A DNA stretch of 64,000 nucleotides from Casuarina equisetifolia (lineage: Eukaryota; Streptophyta; Magnoliopsida; Fagales; Casuarinaceae), in assembly GCA_028551475.1 (NCBI GenBank), contig CM052361.1, positions 7,695,501 to 7,759,500 on the forward strand. The letters run 5' to 3'. Shown piece after piece: positions 19,090-32,500 of the stretch (position 1 is the first letter of the stretch; each line of letters opens with the position of its first letter). The translations under genes and the position numbers were made by a program. The notes under the pieces were generated by a model. That model saw only the letters and a program-made list of their open reading frames with translations. It made no database searches and had not been told where the DNA came from.

Positions 19090-20867
19090 ATGAAATTGTT
19101 GTTACCGTATATGACAACAGGTCAAAGTCGGTGAATTCAATTTCTGTCGGTTTATATCAAAAATATCAAATCTATTTTGACTTGATTGGTGTGATCTTGA
19201 TTTTAACTAAATAATTGAAAATATATAAACTTAATCTCGTAGATCACAAGCGGGTGGGCCACGAAAACAATAGACGAAACTCTTAAAATTGTAAGAAGAA
19301 AAAAAATCTAAATGAGACTTTCTATTATTCAACCCGGTTGAATTTACCTTGTCCGCCTACTTTATATGGTGAAGTCACGTGACAATACAATATTAATTAT
19401 TGCGCAAAAACAGACAAAAACGTGAAAAAGAAAAGTTATGTTGTGGCGATGGTTTAATGCCACTTTCACCATCTTTGGTGAAGTTAAAAGCCAAACAAAT
19501 AAAATATTTGAGTTTGAAAACAAATGCCTTGACAAGAAATGTGAGATTTTTCAAAAACCCGATAATAGCTCTTAAGAAGTTAATTATCTAACTCAAAAAT
19601 TAACTTAAAAAATAATAAATTATGTTATTTTATAAATAATAATAACTAAATTATTATTTACATCTCAGCACGTTTTTTTATCGTAATGTTAAATTAATAA
19701 ACTATTACAGTATTACATTACATGAGTAATGTTTAGATATGACTAATAAAAGTCTATAAAAATATGAAAAAAATGTTAACTTTGATAATATTTTAATAGA
19801 TCTACCCATTGATTAATAAACATCATTTTTAAAAACTTTCTTGCAATGTTCGAACTTGACCATATTTAACCAACTAGAGTCTATAGGGGTGGTATAAGAA
19901 ATCTTGATAATTTTTAATAACTTTTTTTAACAAATTTAAGATTTATTGTGTACATCTTAACAATAACTCTAAACTCATTAAAACATTTACACGAGTTGGA
20001 AATACTAATGACAGCATATGAACTTTTTGTTTTTTGGCTGGTCACAAGCCACTTAACAAGAGGAACTCGTCATTTATTTTATATTACTTGTAGAAGCATC
20101 TTGCACGTATTTAATGTTAAATATCTCATAGCAATTAGTCAATTCTTTTATAGATTAGTTGTAGCTAGCTATTGTTTTATCTATAGATTACCTAGAGTTA
20201 GCTGTTGTCAAACTGTTGACCACAGTTCACTCTATGTTAGTTATTATCATATTAATGTTATATCTAAAGAAGATTTTCCTTTATTTTTGTTGTATTCTAC
20301 ACGACTAGTTTACTCGTTGACAAACAAAGTGCACGAATGCATATAAGCGACAGATTATACAGATTTGCATTTTTGGATCTTAATTATCAATAATTAATAA
20401 AAAGAATAAGCATGTTTTTAACCTCCAATAATAATAGTTTTTCTATGAATGCACTGACACACATCGTTTTGGTTCGACAATACCGAGCTGTTTCAATTCA
20501 AAACCTGGAAGCGAGTGGGCATCTTTCCATAAAAGAAAAAAAGAAAAGGAAAAGAAAAAAAAGAGAAGAGAGAGAGAGAGAGAGAGTCGTATTGCTGCTT
20601 CTCTCTCCTCAGCATCTCGTTCTCTGTCCGACCACACGCGCTCTCCCTCTCTGTCTCAGTGTAATTTTTTTTTTATCTCTTTTTAAAAACATAATCCGTA
20701 CTCTGACAAGGACCACTGGAAGGATGGTGGCACATGCCTGCTGTCACATCAGTTCTCATCGGACGGTTATGGATTCAATAGTACGGAACTCCCGACGGTC
20801 CAGATTGTTCCTTCCTCGCAACTCACGCGGCCTGGCTCTCTGAGCTCCAGCTTGGACGGGACCCCCC
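19090..20867. other. Intergenic region and ARF8 promoter region
   Basis: This lies between two divergent genes, the PsbQ-like gene (minus) and ARF8 (plus). The first ~1.3 kb is AT-rich with no supported coding sequence. From about 20520 it becomes purine/pyrimidine-rich with a GA run (20563-20586), consistent with a plant promoter. Confidence 0.5.
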
Positions 20868-20877
20868 TTTATAAGAG
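20868..20877 (+). promoter_or_regulatory. Candidate TATA box of the ARF8 gene
   Basis: The sequence CTTTATAAGA lies on the plus strand about 620 bp before the ARF8 start codon, just ahead of a CT-rich leader. This places a transcription start near 20900. Position is inferred from motif and context only. Confidence 0.5.
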
Positions 20878-20904
20878 AGGGAAAGGGGCGCTCAGCTTTC
20901 CTTT

Positions 20905-20940
20905 TCTCTCTCTCTCTCTGTCTCTCTCTCTCTCTCTCCT
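20905..20940 (+). repeat. (CT)n tract in the ARF8 5' leader
   Basis: An imperfect CT repeat directly after the presumed transcription start. Pyrimidine-rich leaders of this kind are common in plant genes. Confidence 0.85.
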
Positions 20941-21111
20941 CTTCTTGTTACCCACTGTGAGTTCCTTCTTTCAATTTAACTCTGACTCTAAATCTTAGTC
21001 GAGAGTGATAGGAGGGTCTGTTGTTCATTCAACTTTCACTGACTCTGTTTCCTTCCTTCCTTTCTCTCTTTCGTACTTTCTTCCTTTGTTCTCAGCTGAG
21101 CTTTCTCTTTC

Positions 21112-21412
21112 ATGGCCGTGGTCTCGAAGGACGTGTACCCTTGTTTGTTTATGCATAGCGGGGCTACGGATCATTTCCTCTTGGGGTTCCTACTTGCGTG
21201 AAATTACGGAAATGCCTTTCTCCTCTCTGCTCTGAAATCCTTAGCTTTACTTCTCGAGGTACTGTGCAGAGATCGCCATCTGAGTGTATGGCGTGAATTG
21301 GTAAAAAGAGGCAGAGCAATGGCTTGAGGTAGCTAGTGAGCCTTGTTATTGTACTCCGTAGCTGTTTTCTTGTTTTGTTAACTAATATATGGTTGCTATG
21401 AGGGGGAGTTAG
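21112..21412 (+). promoter_or_regulatory. Cluster of upstream ORFs in the ARF8 5' leader
   Basis: If the leader is unspliced and starts near 20900, five ATG-initiated upstream ORFs precede the ARF8 start: 21112-21201 (29 codons plus stop), 21212-21235 (7), 21288-21296 (2), 21319-21327 (2) and 21389-21412 (7). All end before the main ATG at 21489. Upstream ORFs are an established mode of translational control for several plant ARF mRNAs, through reinitiation. Confidence 0.6.
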
Positions 21413-21488
21413 GGTTATATACATCTATCTCTTTCTCTAGTTTCAAAAGAAAAAAGAAAAAAAGAAAAGGAGAAAGGAAAAGCTTGAT

Positions 21489-24400
21489 ATGAAGCTGTCC
21501 ACATCGGGTTTGAGTCAGTTGGATCACGAAGGTACCTATCATTCCTTCCCATATCTTTCTTCTCCTGCTTCTTTATTAATTCTAGCAAATAATATTTTAG
21601 TTTTTATGTCGTTTTCATGTTTCCTTCCGTGTTCCTACTGTTGTATCTTTCTTCTTTTATTGTTAAGTTTTGTTTAAAATTTTGTTATTGGAGGAGTAGA
21701 GAAGAAGTGCTTAAACTCGGAGCTATGGCATGCATGTGCTGGACCGCTGGTCTCCCTACCGACGCCGGGGACTAGGGTCGTCTACTTTCCTCAGGGTCAT
21801 AGCGAGCAGGTTGCTTCTCTTTCCTTCTTCCCCTCCTTTTCCTGTCTTCTTTTGAATTAAAATTGAACTAGTTTTATACAGAGCACTCTGTCGTACTTCA
21901 CTTATATTATGTTCCTAAATTTCAAATATCTGTTTCTTGAACAATTTGTTCGCATTTTGTACTTGAAAAAGTCGTTTTAGAAGTAGTATTAGTAGCAGCA
22001 GCAGCAGTTGTATCATTTGGAGTGGACGAAATGAAATGTGAAACAAAGTCATAGTGTTTGTTGTTATTTTTATTGTAGGTTGCTGCCACTACTAACAAAG
22101 AAGTTGACGGGCACATCCCAAATTATCCAAGCTTGCCGCCTCAGTTGATTTGTCAACTCCACAATGTTACAATGCATGTGTGTTTTTTCTCTTCCATTTT
22201 TTCTTTTTCCTTTACCTTTTGGTTGTGAAACTTCGTTGATTGAGTCCTATCTCTATCTCATTCAAAAAGGAAAAATCAAATCAGAATTTTTAGTCATGGA
22301 TAGATTGTTCATGGAATTTCAGGCAGATTTGGAAACAGATGAAGTATATGCACAAATGACATTACAGCCCTTGACACCGGTATTCCTGGATTTTCTATGC
22401 TTCTTAAGTCATTTTTTGCCATTCTTTCTCCCCTGCAGTGTTTTCCATGTTTTCTGGATGGGGTTACAAATTTTTCTTTTGTCAATAACATGCACAGGAT
22501 GAGCAGAAGGATACATTTCTCCCTATGGAATTGGGAATTCCAAGCAAGCAGCCCACCAATTATTTCTGCAAGACCTTGACGGCAAGTGATACTAGTACCC
22601 ATGGCGGTTTCTCTGTTCCTCGCCGTGCAGCTGAGAAAGTTTTTCCTCCATTGGTAGTGTGCACTACTTTACTTTCACTTTTTCTTGACTCTTAGTGGAA
22701 TGCTGTTGCATTTTCTCTTTCTCTTTGCCTGGCAGGATTTCTCACAGCAGCCACCAGCTCAGGAACTCATTGCAAGGGATCTCCATGATGCTGAGTGGAA
22801 ATTTAGGCATATTTTTCGAGGTAGGTTTGAAGTATTGTTTATTATAAAAAAAAGAATGGGAGAAAAAATATGCCCATTGATGTTCCTTCTTCAGCGTGGA
22901 TTCTTCTAATACATATGGTGAAAATAAGAGAAATCTTATTTGCTGCTGATTAAGATTATAATAAAAGGTGCCCCCATATGAACTAGTATCTTTACTCTCT
23001 GGAGTTACTTCTCTGTCTCTTTGTGCCTGGTCTGAGATATAGATTAGTTCTTTGGTTGTTATTATAGTACTAAATCCAGTATAACATCTTAGGAATTGTC
23101 TTACTATATCATCACTAAGTGGTTATGTGAAGAGAAGTCATGTATGTTGGGTATTAAGGCTTTTGATGGTTTCTTCTGCCAAAATCCAGTTCCAAATTTG
23201 TTCTTGTTTGAGGGTGATATGAAGGATGGCATGTTCAAATACTAGTATGTTTGATAGCTTAAATGGCAGCCACCCCAGTCAGTCACTAGATAATCTCTGA
23301 TAATCAAGTTTTATTCTGGAACAAACTGACCTGGCTTTTTCTCCAGTAAGGGTAGAAAATAGATGGAGCATTGGTGATTGGTTCTCTGTTCTCAATCCGA
23401 AATTGCACTAATGTATGTTGAGTGATGTACTAGTGTCCCTATTATCATTAGTAGGAGCATTAGGTTGAAGACTTCTAACGGAGATCTAATTGTTTGAGAA
23501 TTATATTTCAGCATTTTCAAGAATTATGTAGACGTGGAAAGCAAAACTATGAAAGGATTTTTCACTGTATGTTGTGATGATGTGTTTGTTAAGTTATTTG
23601 TGAATAAAACAGTAGTATAGGTATGGTGTAGAATGATTTAATTACCATTGGGCTGGGGAAAAATTAGTTATTGCTTTGTTACTTCTGTTTTTTCTCTGTT
23701 GGGATGAAATGTGAATTAGGAGAGCTGCTGATCTTCTGACCATCTTCAGAAAGTTTAAGCACCTTGACTGCATTCCTAGTAGTTTTGGTATCTATTTGTT
23801 GAATTGTGTAACCAGTATTTTCTGGATCAAGCTGACACCTGTTTCTTGCTCATCTTTCAGGACAACCGAAACGACATCTTCTTACTACAGGCTGGAGTGT
23901 GTTTGTTAGTGCCAAAAGACTTGTTGCAGGAGATTCTGTTTTGTTTATCTGGTGAATATTTTCTTTACTTTGTTCCTGCTATGATTTATGTTTGATGCAT
24001 GGGAATCCTGGGTTACTTTTTCTTTTCCACGTTGATCATAATGACTAGGAATGAGAAAAATCAACTTCTTTTGGGAATTCGGCGTGCCACTCGACCACAA
24101 ACAGTGATGCCGTCCTCAGTTCTATCAAGTGACAGCATGCACATTGGACTCCTAGCTGCTGCTGCTCATGCTGCAGCAACAAATAGCTGTTTTACTATTT
24201 TCTATAACCCAAGGTGGTTCACAGTCCTCAAATTTTTTTTTTTTAATTTTTTTTTTTCATTTTACTGCTCTCTTGCTTGATTTTCGTTTTCAATTACTTA
24301 CAGGGCTAGTCCGTCTGAGTTTGTTGTACCCCTTTCAAAATATGTTAAAGCTGTATTTCACACACGTGTATCAGTTGGGATGCGATTCCGGATGCTTTTT

Positions 24401-27400
24401 GAGACAGAAGAATCAAGCGTCAGGAGGTTAGCTAATTGTTTCATGATATTTGCTACTCGAAATGTGATGATGGTTTGTCTCCCTTAATCAGTTTGATTTG
24501 TGGATTAGAACTTCATATCTGCTTTCTTATGACTTTCTTAGTTGCAAATTAGTCATGGTGTGGATGCAGTTATTTGCAAGAAGATTACCTAGGTTAAAGT
24601 GGCATATGAATTTCTATCCCATTGTAGGCAAGGAACTTTGTTGAGTGGGTGGCCAAAAGAGGAGTGCTAGTGACTGTCATCTCAACACATGCTGTAACAT
24701 TCCCATTTTTTCACAACACGTGTGATGATGCCAACAATATCTGCAAGTGGTGAAAGCCAGTTTTTGAAAAGTGAAATCAATATCCGTTGATGAGATATCT
24801 ACCTGCCCCCACCACAAATCCTTCCCCCCACCCCCCCCCTGGTGCGCGGGGCCCCTTCCTTTGTTCCTACCCAAACACCCCTTCCCCCTCCAAAAAAAAA
24901 AAAAAAAAGTGAGAAGAAGAAAGAGTGAGATAAAATCAAAGCTCCTTCTCTTCTCTTCTCTCATATATTAACGCATATGCATGTTTTCACTTTTTTGCAA
25001 GACTGTTTTCTTGAATGGCACTCTTCTCCTCTTATTTTGGTTTAAATGAATCTGACAAGCCCTTTAAAACATTTCTTTCTTTTTTTTTCCTGCATATAGC
25101 TGATCTACTTCTGCAACTAGGAACAGGTTATCTCACAAAAACTTGATATCTCTATTGAGTTTGAGAACACAACATAATGAAAGTATGACCACTTAAGATT
25201 TGTTTTTTCAGAAGATGGTGTAAATGTTGACTTAGTGGCTGGTAAAAGATTTGTTTCAATCCTTTTGGAAGACATAAAAGCATATTCATCAAATTAACGT
25301 TTGAGTTTTGAATCTAGTCATGATACTACATCAGTTTTGATAACTGGAATGACTTATTGCAACTTAGTTTCATAATTTCTCATAATGTTTTGACTTGTCC
25401 TCTATGTCAGATTTGGATGAAAATCATAGTGTGTGTAAGCTGCGCATATGAGACCCTTTCAAGTTAGTAACATAACTTAATATATAGGGTCCAGAATTAT
25501 GATACTGTCTTTTGGCGGAGTCAAGAGCTTGTGCTAGAGGATTAATCATATCTACAAACAAAATGAGAGAGATAGGCAAATGATATGCTGCAAATATGCA
25601 GAGAGATAGTTGTTGCATGAGAAAACCACCCGTGGTTTTCACTGAAGATTAACCTTGAAAGGGAAAGTTGTGATACAAGTGGAATAACTATGGCTAAGAG
25701 AAAGATGACAGACCATGGGCGATGAGCTCTCCTAGTATTGCGTTGATGTAAAGCATCCCAATGTGTCTTTTTACGATAATGAGTCAAACTAGTATTTGCT
25801 ATTAGTCTCTTGGTTGAGTAGTCCTAGATTATAATAGAAAATCCCAATCCTCTGATGGGACTAAAATGTTTGTCTAGGAAGGCTGAATATAATTTTAAGA
25901 TAAGATCCCCTAGGCTCCCATAGCTTTATTCATAAGAACATATGAGTAGTGAGGTAACCTTGCTAAATAATGATCTACGGAATTGATCAAATATTTATGG
26001 TATGTATAGATCCGTAGCATACACAGCAAATTGTAGATAGTTTGGCGATTATATTGAGATTATGTGTCATCAAAAGTTTTGATATTAATAGGTATTTGCT
26101 ATACTTGTCTAAAAATTATAGTCTTAAAAAGTTTTGCTTCTGACAAAATGGGGGACTAATTGGAGTTCTAAATCTTTTTTGGAGGGTAAAAACAAAAAAT
26201 TAAGTATGATGTATTCATTAAATATTTTTATTTTTTTTTTCAAAGAGAATTGTACTTTTCTTTATTCGTTATTTTGTTGCATATTTTATTGAGTTTGACA
26301 TCATTTCTTCTCGTTAAAGAAGATATGTATTCGACCTAAAGAGCTAGTGGATAAGTAAGAAAGGTTCTTCTTCAAATGTTTTTATTCTATGGTCAAGGAT
26401 GGATGTTTTTGTGTTTTCTCCTTAAGTTGTTGAAGCCTTCATGAGTTTATGTTCTCCTTCAAGTATATTATTCTTCAACTCTTCAGTTACTTACTGCTTT
26501 TAATTTTTGGCGATTTCATGTATCCTCCATCTTTTGGAATGTTCCAATGAGTGATCTGACTCCATCTTTTGGCATATTTTAATAGTTTTGTCTTCCCCGT
26601 TCAACTTGTTCTAGAAATTTGTGGCTCTCACATTACAATCTTTCTAGCACATGGACCAAGGGTCAGACCTTACAGCCCCCTGTAGATCTGTCTGTGTCTT
26701 TTGTCTTCTATAGATTCAAAACTTTGTCAAAGTCAGTAAAATTCTAGAAAGATATAAAAATATACAATTTTAGTTGGAAAGTCAAGGCGTTATGGCATGC
26801 TGATCTTTGCTGTCTGAGCTCAAATGAGATTATTTAATAACTTTCTCCATCCTATCACTTTATATAAGGTTACTTTTCTTTTTCTCCCTGAATCTTCTAC
26901 AAATTCTTTTTTTTTTTTTTTGTCATTTGTTATAACTTATTGTGGGATGTGACGTAGCTAGTGGATAATAATAACAGGGACAATCTAGTATCTCCTAATA
27001 TGAGCAGCATCATAATTTTTGGACTCTCAAGTTGGGGGAAACCGGGAACCTTAAAATTTCTTCAATGTTCAGGCTGGGCTGATGTGACATTTGATATGAA
27101 GTAATGCCTAATCTTGTCTTAGTTTGTAGGTCCCATAATTGCAAGGAGCTGCAGTTTGAATATGTAACTAATTATAGAGAGATATTGCTTTTGCTTTTTT
27201 TGTTGGTTTTTTTCGGTTTTTGTCCCGTCTCCCCCTCCCCCCCCCCCCCCCCCCCCCCCAGGCCAGGGGGGGTGGTGATAGTGTATTTGGCAACCTTAGA
27301 TGAATGGAATCAAACAAGTAGAAAGGATTGATATCAATAAGGACACTTTGCTGATGATAGAGTTATTAGAGCAATTATTTACAGCCTCAAAGTGAGAGAA

Positions 27401-29470
27401 ACTCCAAGATGGCTATCAATTGCTCGAGTGCATATAGATTATGTTTGAGACAAGATCAGTTTGTGTAGGAGACTCAACATGGATAGGGTAAGAAAAGCAT
27501 GGAGGAAAGACAGAAAATAGAGGCTATCAAAATCTATGGCAGTTGGAAGTAGAAAGTGGATACAAAAAGCTTCCTCAGCAAAAAGTCTTGCTTGAGAAAG
27601 CGTATAGCTTTTATTTAGAACTTCATTTTTCAAAAGACTCTTTATCATAGCGTAACCTGATGCACTTTTACCTTTCAAAGTCACATTCATTGTTATTTGA
27701 GGTGTGACTGTCAGAGAAATGACACTTTATTCTGCGTAACCCAGTTATGATATCCTACAAGCACATTCCATGGTAAATGAACCTCATAAACAGCTTTTAG
27801 CACATTGTTAATTTTTTATGCCACTTTGGTGTTGTTTTATCATGCATTGGTTATGGTTTTGGTATGTGTGTTTTACAAAGTGTAAGCTAAATGCATGATT
27901 TTTCTCCAGCAATAGCTTGTCAACTTGGGCCTACTGCCCCTGGTGAGTCTCATGCTTTAGTCTTCAGATACGTAAGGCTTGTTTTGTTTCAGGTACATGG
28001 GCACAATAACGGGAATAAGTGATCTGGATCCTGTTCGTTGGCCTAATTCTCACTGGCGATCTGTTAAGGTGACTGAGCTTTTTATTTTTTATTTTTTTTT
28101 TATTTTTTGCAAGCATGTATATACCATGCCCATTGGTGTACTTCTGTGCTGCATAGGAAAATAATTCTGGCAAAGCTTGCCAGGTTTCCTGCGAAAATTT
28201 GTGTATTTGTCTATTATTGCTGTCCCAGTTTTTAGTAGATTGCATGTTGCAACTTTTTTTCGAGTCAAGTATTGTAGCGAATATTACAATTCCATTTTGA
28301 CTTGGTTTCTTGTAAACTCAATGAAGCTTTAAATTCTTTGAAATCAGGAGGCTACAGGTCTTCCTTGATAAATCATGGTAGGCCACATTTATTCTTTTTC
28401 GGTGTTCTATTTTACTCAAGAGCATGCCTTTTTTGTCTTGCTGCTTATCATATGTTTCCTCCTTATTCCCATTCATGTTATTTTAGACCGTCCTGTACAC
28501 ATACTGATGCACTAATAGAATCACCTACAAACCTACACGCTTATATGTATATATATTATCATGTTATCAATTTGAATGTAGTCACTCTTTCTCTCCAGAG
28601 CATTATTTTGCTTTCATCATGCATGCCAAACCTTGAAGTGTTTCTCTTTTCTCTCCTTTTCTGGATAGGAGTCATCTCTGTCACTGAAAGTATGAATTAA
28701 TTCCTTATTTTGTTTTGAAATTGGTGGTATCTCTTAACCATTAATTTTGTTCTCTCCATTCCTACTTCAATTTTTACAAAAACTTGTAATCCAAGAAAAT
28801 ATACTCACCGTTGGACTAGTCACACTAAGACCTTCAGAGTCTGAAGTATCTAATCACCAAACTCGCCATCCACAAATTATATTTACCACGGGATCCCCTC
28901 CTGAATCAGATACAATAAGCTTATGCATGACCAATGCAAAGGGGTGAGGACTTTGCTCAGAGTGGATTCATGAAACACCTGGTTGGTAGTATATTTTGGA
29001 GTGAATGTCAAGTTAGTGTATGTGAGGCTATCCTGCATCCCTGTCGTGCATATGTTGCTTGAACAATTGAAATCTACTGGAACTTTGGTATGGTCAATTT
29101 TCATTTGGTAGTTTGGATTCTGATGCTTATTGTTTATTAATCAGAGCACTATTTTTTTTTTCTTGAAAGTTAATATATTGTTAAATAAATGCTGAAATTG
29201 TTAACTAAATATGGCTAAACAAAAAGAAAGGAGAATTTGAAGCATGTTAGAATATTGTACTTCAATTTTGGATTCAGATCAAAATGTCGACTTAGAAAGA
29301 ATCAGTCAATTATCTGAAGTGATCACAAAAAATAAAGGATATATTAATCAAGATATGGCTGTTCCATTCATTTGACTTTTTACTCCCTTTGTTCTTTTGT
29401 TAAGATATTATACAAAAACGAAGCATATGTTTGTATTATGAAATAGAATTGCGAAGTACATTTCTTTCAT

Positions 29471-29505
<35 letters not shown>

Positions 29506-32500
29506 ATTGTTGCATTGGTCCAGCACTTCTGCTTAAAATTGCTAATCAGTGAAAGCTTATATGGTTAAGGGTGTAGAGATGCAGAGAGAAGTAAATTAGG
29601 TAAGAAAGAGAACAATAGGAATGCCTGAAGAATCTTTTTTGTCAGGAATGAAGGGGCTAATATTCTGACATTTTGGTCCTCATATAAACAAAGTGGGAAT
29701 TTTTGTGCTAGTTCCAGATGCTAATAGAATCAAGCAAGTGTCAAGAGTCCTCTCTCCCGCAATATGTCATTTGTATATTACATTCTATCTCAATACACTC
29801 CCAACTATCCTGTCTTGCACTGCTGCAACCTTAAGCGTGCATTTTAGAGATACTCTTGGTATTTTTAAAGTTTCTGTTGTTGGGTCTCCGTTAAGTAAAT
29901 TGCAAGATACCAGGTTTACTTATTATGTGCCAATGCGATGTTTGGAGGATATGTAGATGAAGATTTTTTTGGGAAAATGTTTCTTCCAAGATATTATCCT
30001 GATAAAGCATATTTTCCTTTATCTGTTAGCCCAAATTTTTGTTCTCATCCTTTTTTGTAACGTGCTGATTTATATTTCTTCCTTCATGTATAGGTTGGTT
30101 GGGATGAGTCAACGGCAGTTGAGAGGCAGCCAAGGGTATCTTTGTGGGAAATTGAACCTTTAACAACTTTTCCCATGTACCCATCATTGTTTCCCCTCAG
30201 ACTAAAACGCCCTTGGCATCCTGGGGTCTCACCTTTGCACGGTATTTATCATTCTTAATATCGACTTTATGATGTCCTTGTTTCCCCTTAGACTATAATG
30301 ACCTTGGCATCCTAGGATCTGATCTTGCGTGGTATTTAGCATTTTGAATGTTAACTTCACAATGCTGATGATGGAGTTTTAATTTGTTTGTCTTTCTTTT
30401 TTCCTTTAGGGTATGATTCAAGTAACAGTTTCCTGCCTAGTTCTTCAAAATGCCAAATCTTAGGAACAGGAATTTAGTGTCAACAAGATGAAATTACAAC
30501 TTTTTCTGAAAATAAGTTAATAGGATATGGTGAATTGAATTATTTAATGGATGTTCTAACACCTTTCTTCATGTGTGGAATTAAATATATTTTGTTTATT
30601 TTGATTGAAATTATGTATTGTAGAGTCGAGGTTTGAATTTAGAATACTATTGTGATGTTATGTCAGATTGTTATTTATTTCAAAAGCTTAAATTAAGAAC
30701 AATGCATTTAATCACTTAATTAATGATCCAACAAAATAAACTATGCTTCTTGCCCAAACAGTCTAAGTAACTGAATTGTGAAGGCTTCACATCCAGCTCA
30801 TTTATTTATGAGCATGAGTTGAGCTGAGCAGGTAACTTGAAAATGGACAGCAACAATGCCATTGATATGGGATTGAATAGCGGCCTTTGGTTTCTGACAA
30901 TATGGCTTTTTCGAGTCTTTTGAGTGTCGCAAAATCACAATTCTATCTGTTTGGTCATTGGTTATAGGGGTTGGTGGCCTGATGAGACCTGATCCAAACA
31001 GGCTCAGTAGAAACCTTGTTTTTCCACCTTTTCTAAAACTCTTGTCAACATAGTTAACTCCATCATGCTTCCACTTTGTATTTCACTTTCTTTTCCAGTT
31101 CCCTGTATGTTTTTCTATTCTAGTCAATTATATATTAATCTGCTACTTTCCAATGACACCCAACTTATTTATAAGCACCTACACTCCAGTTTTGCTGTTG
31201 CTGATATCCGTTACTCCCACTCTTCAGGTGTGCTCTTAGGTCTATATCTTCCTTCTAAAATTTATTGCTTGCTTCTATTGTTCTGGGCCATCAATTTCGT
31301 TTCTGGTCTTGGGTAGTAGAAGTGTCAATTGGTGCTGTTTGATTGTTGTTTTGAGTGCTTGTGTTGGTTCCTGTGGGGATGATGGATATTTAGGAATTTG
31401 AGCATGACGGTGTGGGGTTGGCTAGATTGAGGTTATTTTGATGCAAGCTGCCAAAGCACAAACAAGCCAAATTCTATCCTTTTGTGAGTTTGCGAGGACA
31501 ATAAAGAACCTGAGAATAATCTCTCTCGACTTAGATGAGTTTCAGCAATTTGGTGTCTTTGATGATGGATTTTTGGTCTGGGTTACGCTTTGAGTTTGAT
31601 CATTACTATACTTGCTCTTATATGGCATAACCTTGAGATCATAATTGGAAAAAAGGGAAAGTGTACAAGATTTGGGTTGGTTACTGCCATTTTTTGGATC
31701 AAAATGATGGAGGTCATGGTGATAATTCAACTAGAGGTGGGGCCCTAGTTGATGTGAAGGGTTGTACCATGGGATCGAGTTGTTTGGGAAGTATAGTGAA
31801 CTTGCAGAGTGCTTGCAAGCTATGTGGATGGAGTTGGAGTGGTTTTTATGTCCCCGTATGAGCCAAAGCAGATGCCTCAGTATGTAAAAATTTGTGCTGG
31901 AAAGATAATAATCCAAGTGGGACAAGGGGTTGATTTAAATCAAAACCCCGCCATTGCCTAGGAGGGCCACACCTGGTTGCCAGTTGGTGCAGGTGCTGTT
32001 TGGTCTCTGCCTAGTGATCAGTGCTGTTTCTTGGCCACACTGGTGACTGAAAGCATCTGGTTAGGAGTCATTGAACATGTTCCACACCTAAATAAGAAGA
32101 GAGTTTAAGATTTCAGTTTAAATACTTCTTCCTTGGCTATGCATTAGAATGGTGCAAGCCATATGCTGTTTTAGAAAAAGGTTATCTTCCATTTTCAAGC
32201 CAGATGTAGTTATAAGAACTATTAGAAAAAAAAAATTGTTCTCTTTCTAGACTAAGTAATTCATGCATTTAGATTTTCACGTTAAGTTATTTGTATGAAA
32301 TTAAAAGTATGCCTGATTTTTTTCTACCGTGTTCTAGTCTTTTAGATCCCCAATTGCATGTCCAGAAAATCTAGTATCCAAAATCTTTGTTCAAAATGCT
32401 GATGAACTTGAGATATATGATAGGAACCTTAATAAATTCAATTGCAAGTCTTGCCAGATAAAGCAGTTCAGTATCGCTGCCCAGTTGATGTGTTGATGGA

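Noticed and set aside
19948-20346. A 132-codon open frame on the plus strand.
   Set aside because: It starts with a non-ATG codon, has AT-biased composition and resembles no family; it lies in intergenic DNA.
24182-24200. Cys instead of Arg in the ARF segment ATNSCFTIF looked like a damaged DNA-binding region.
   Set aside because: As I recall, ARF8 proteins normally have Cys at this position while ARF6 has Arg, so it supports the ARF8 call rather than a defect.
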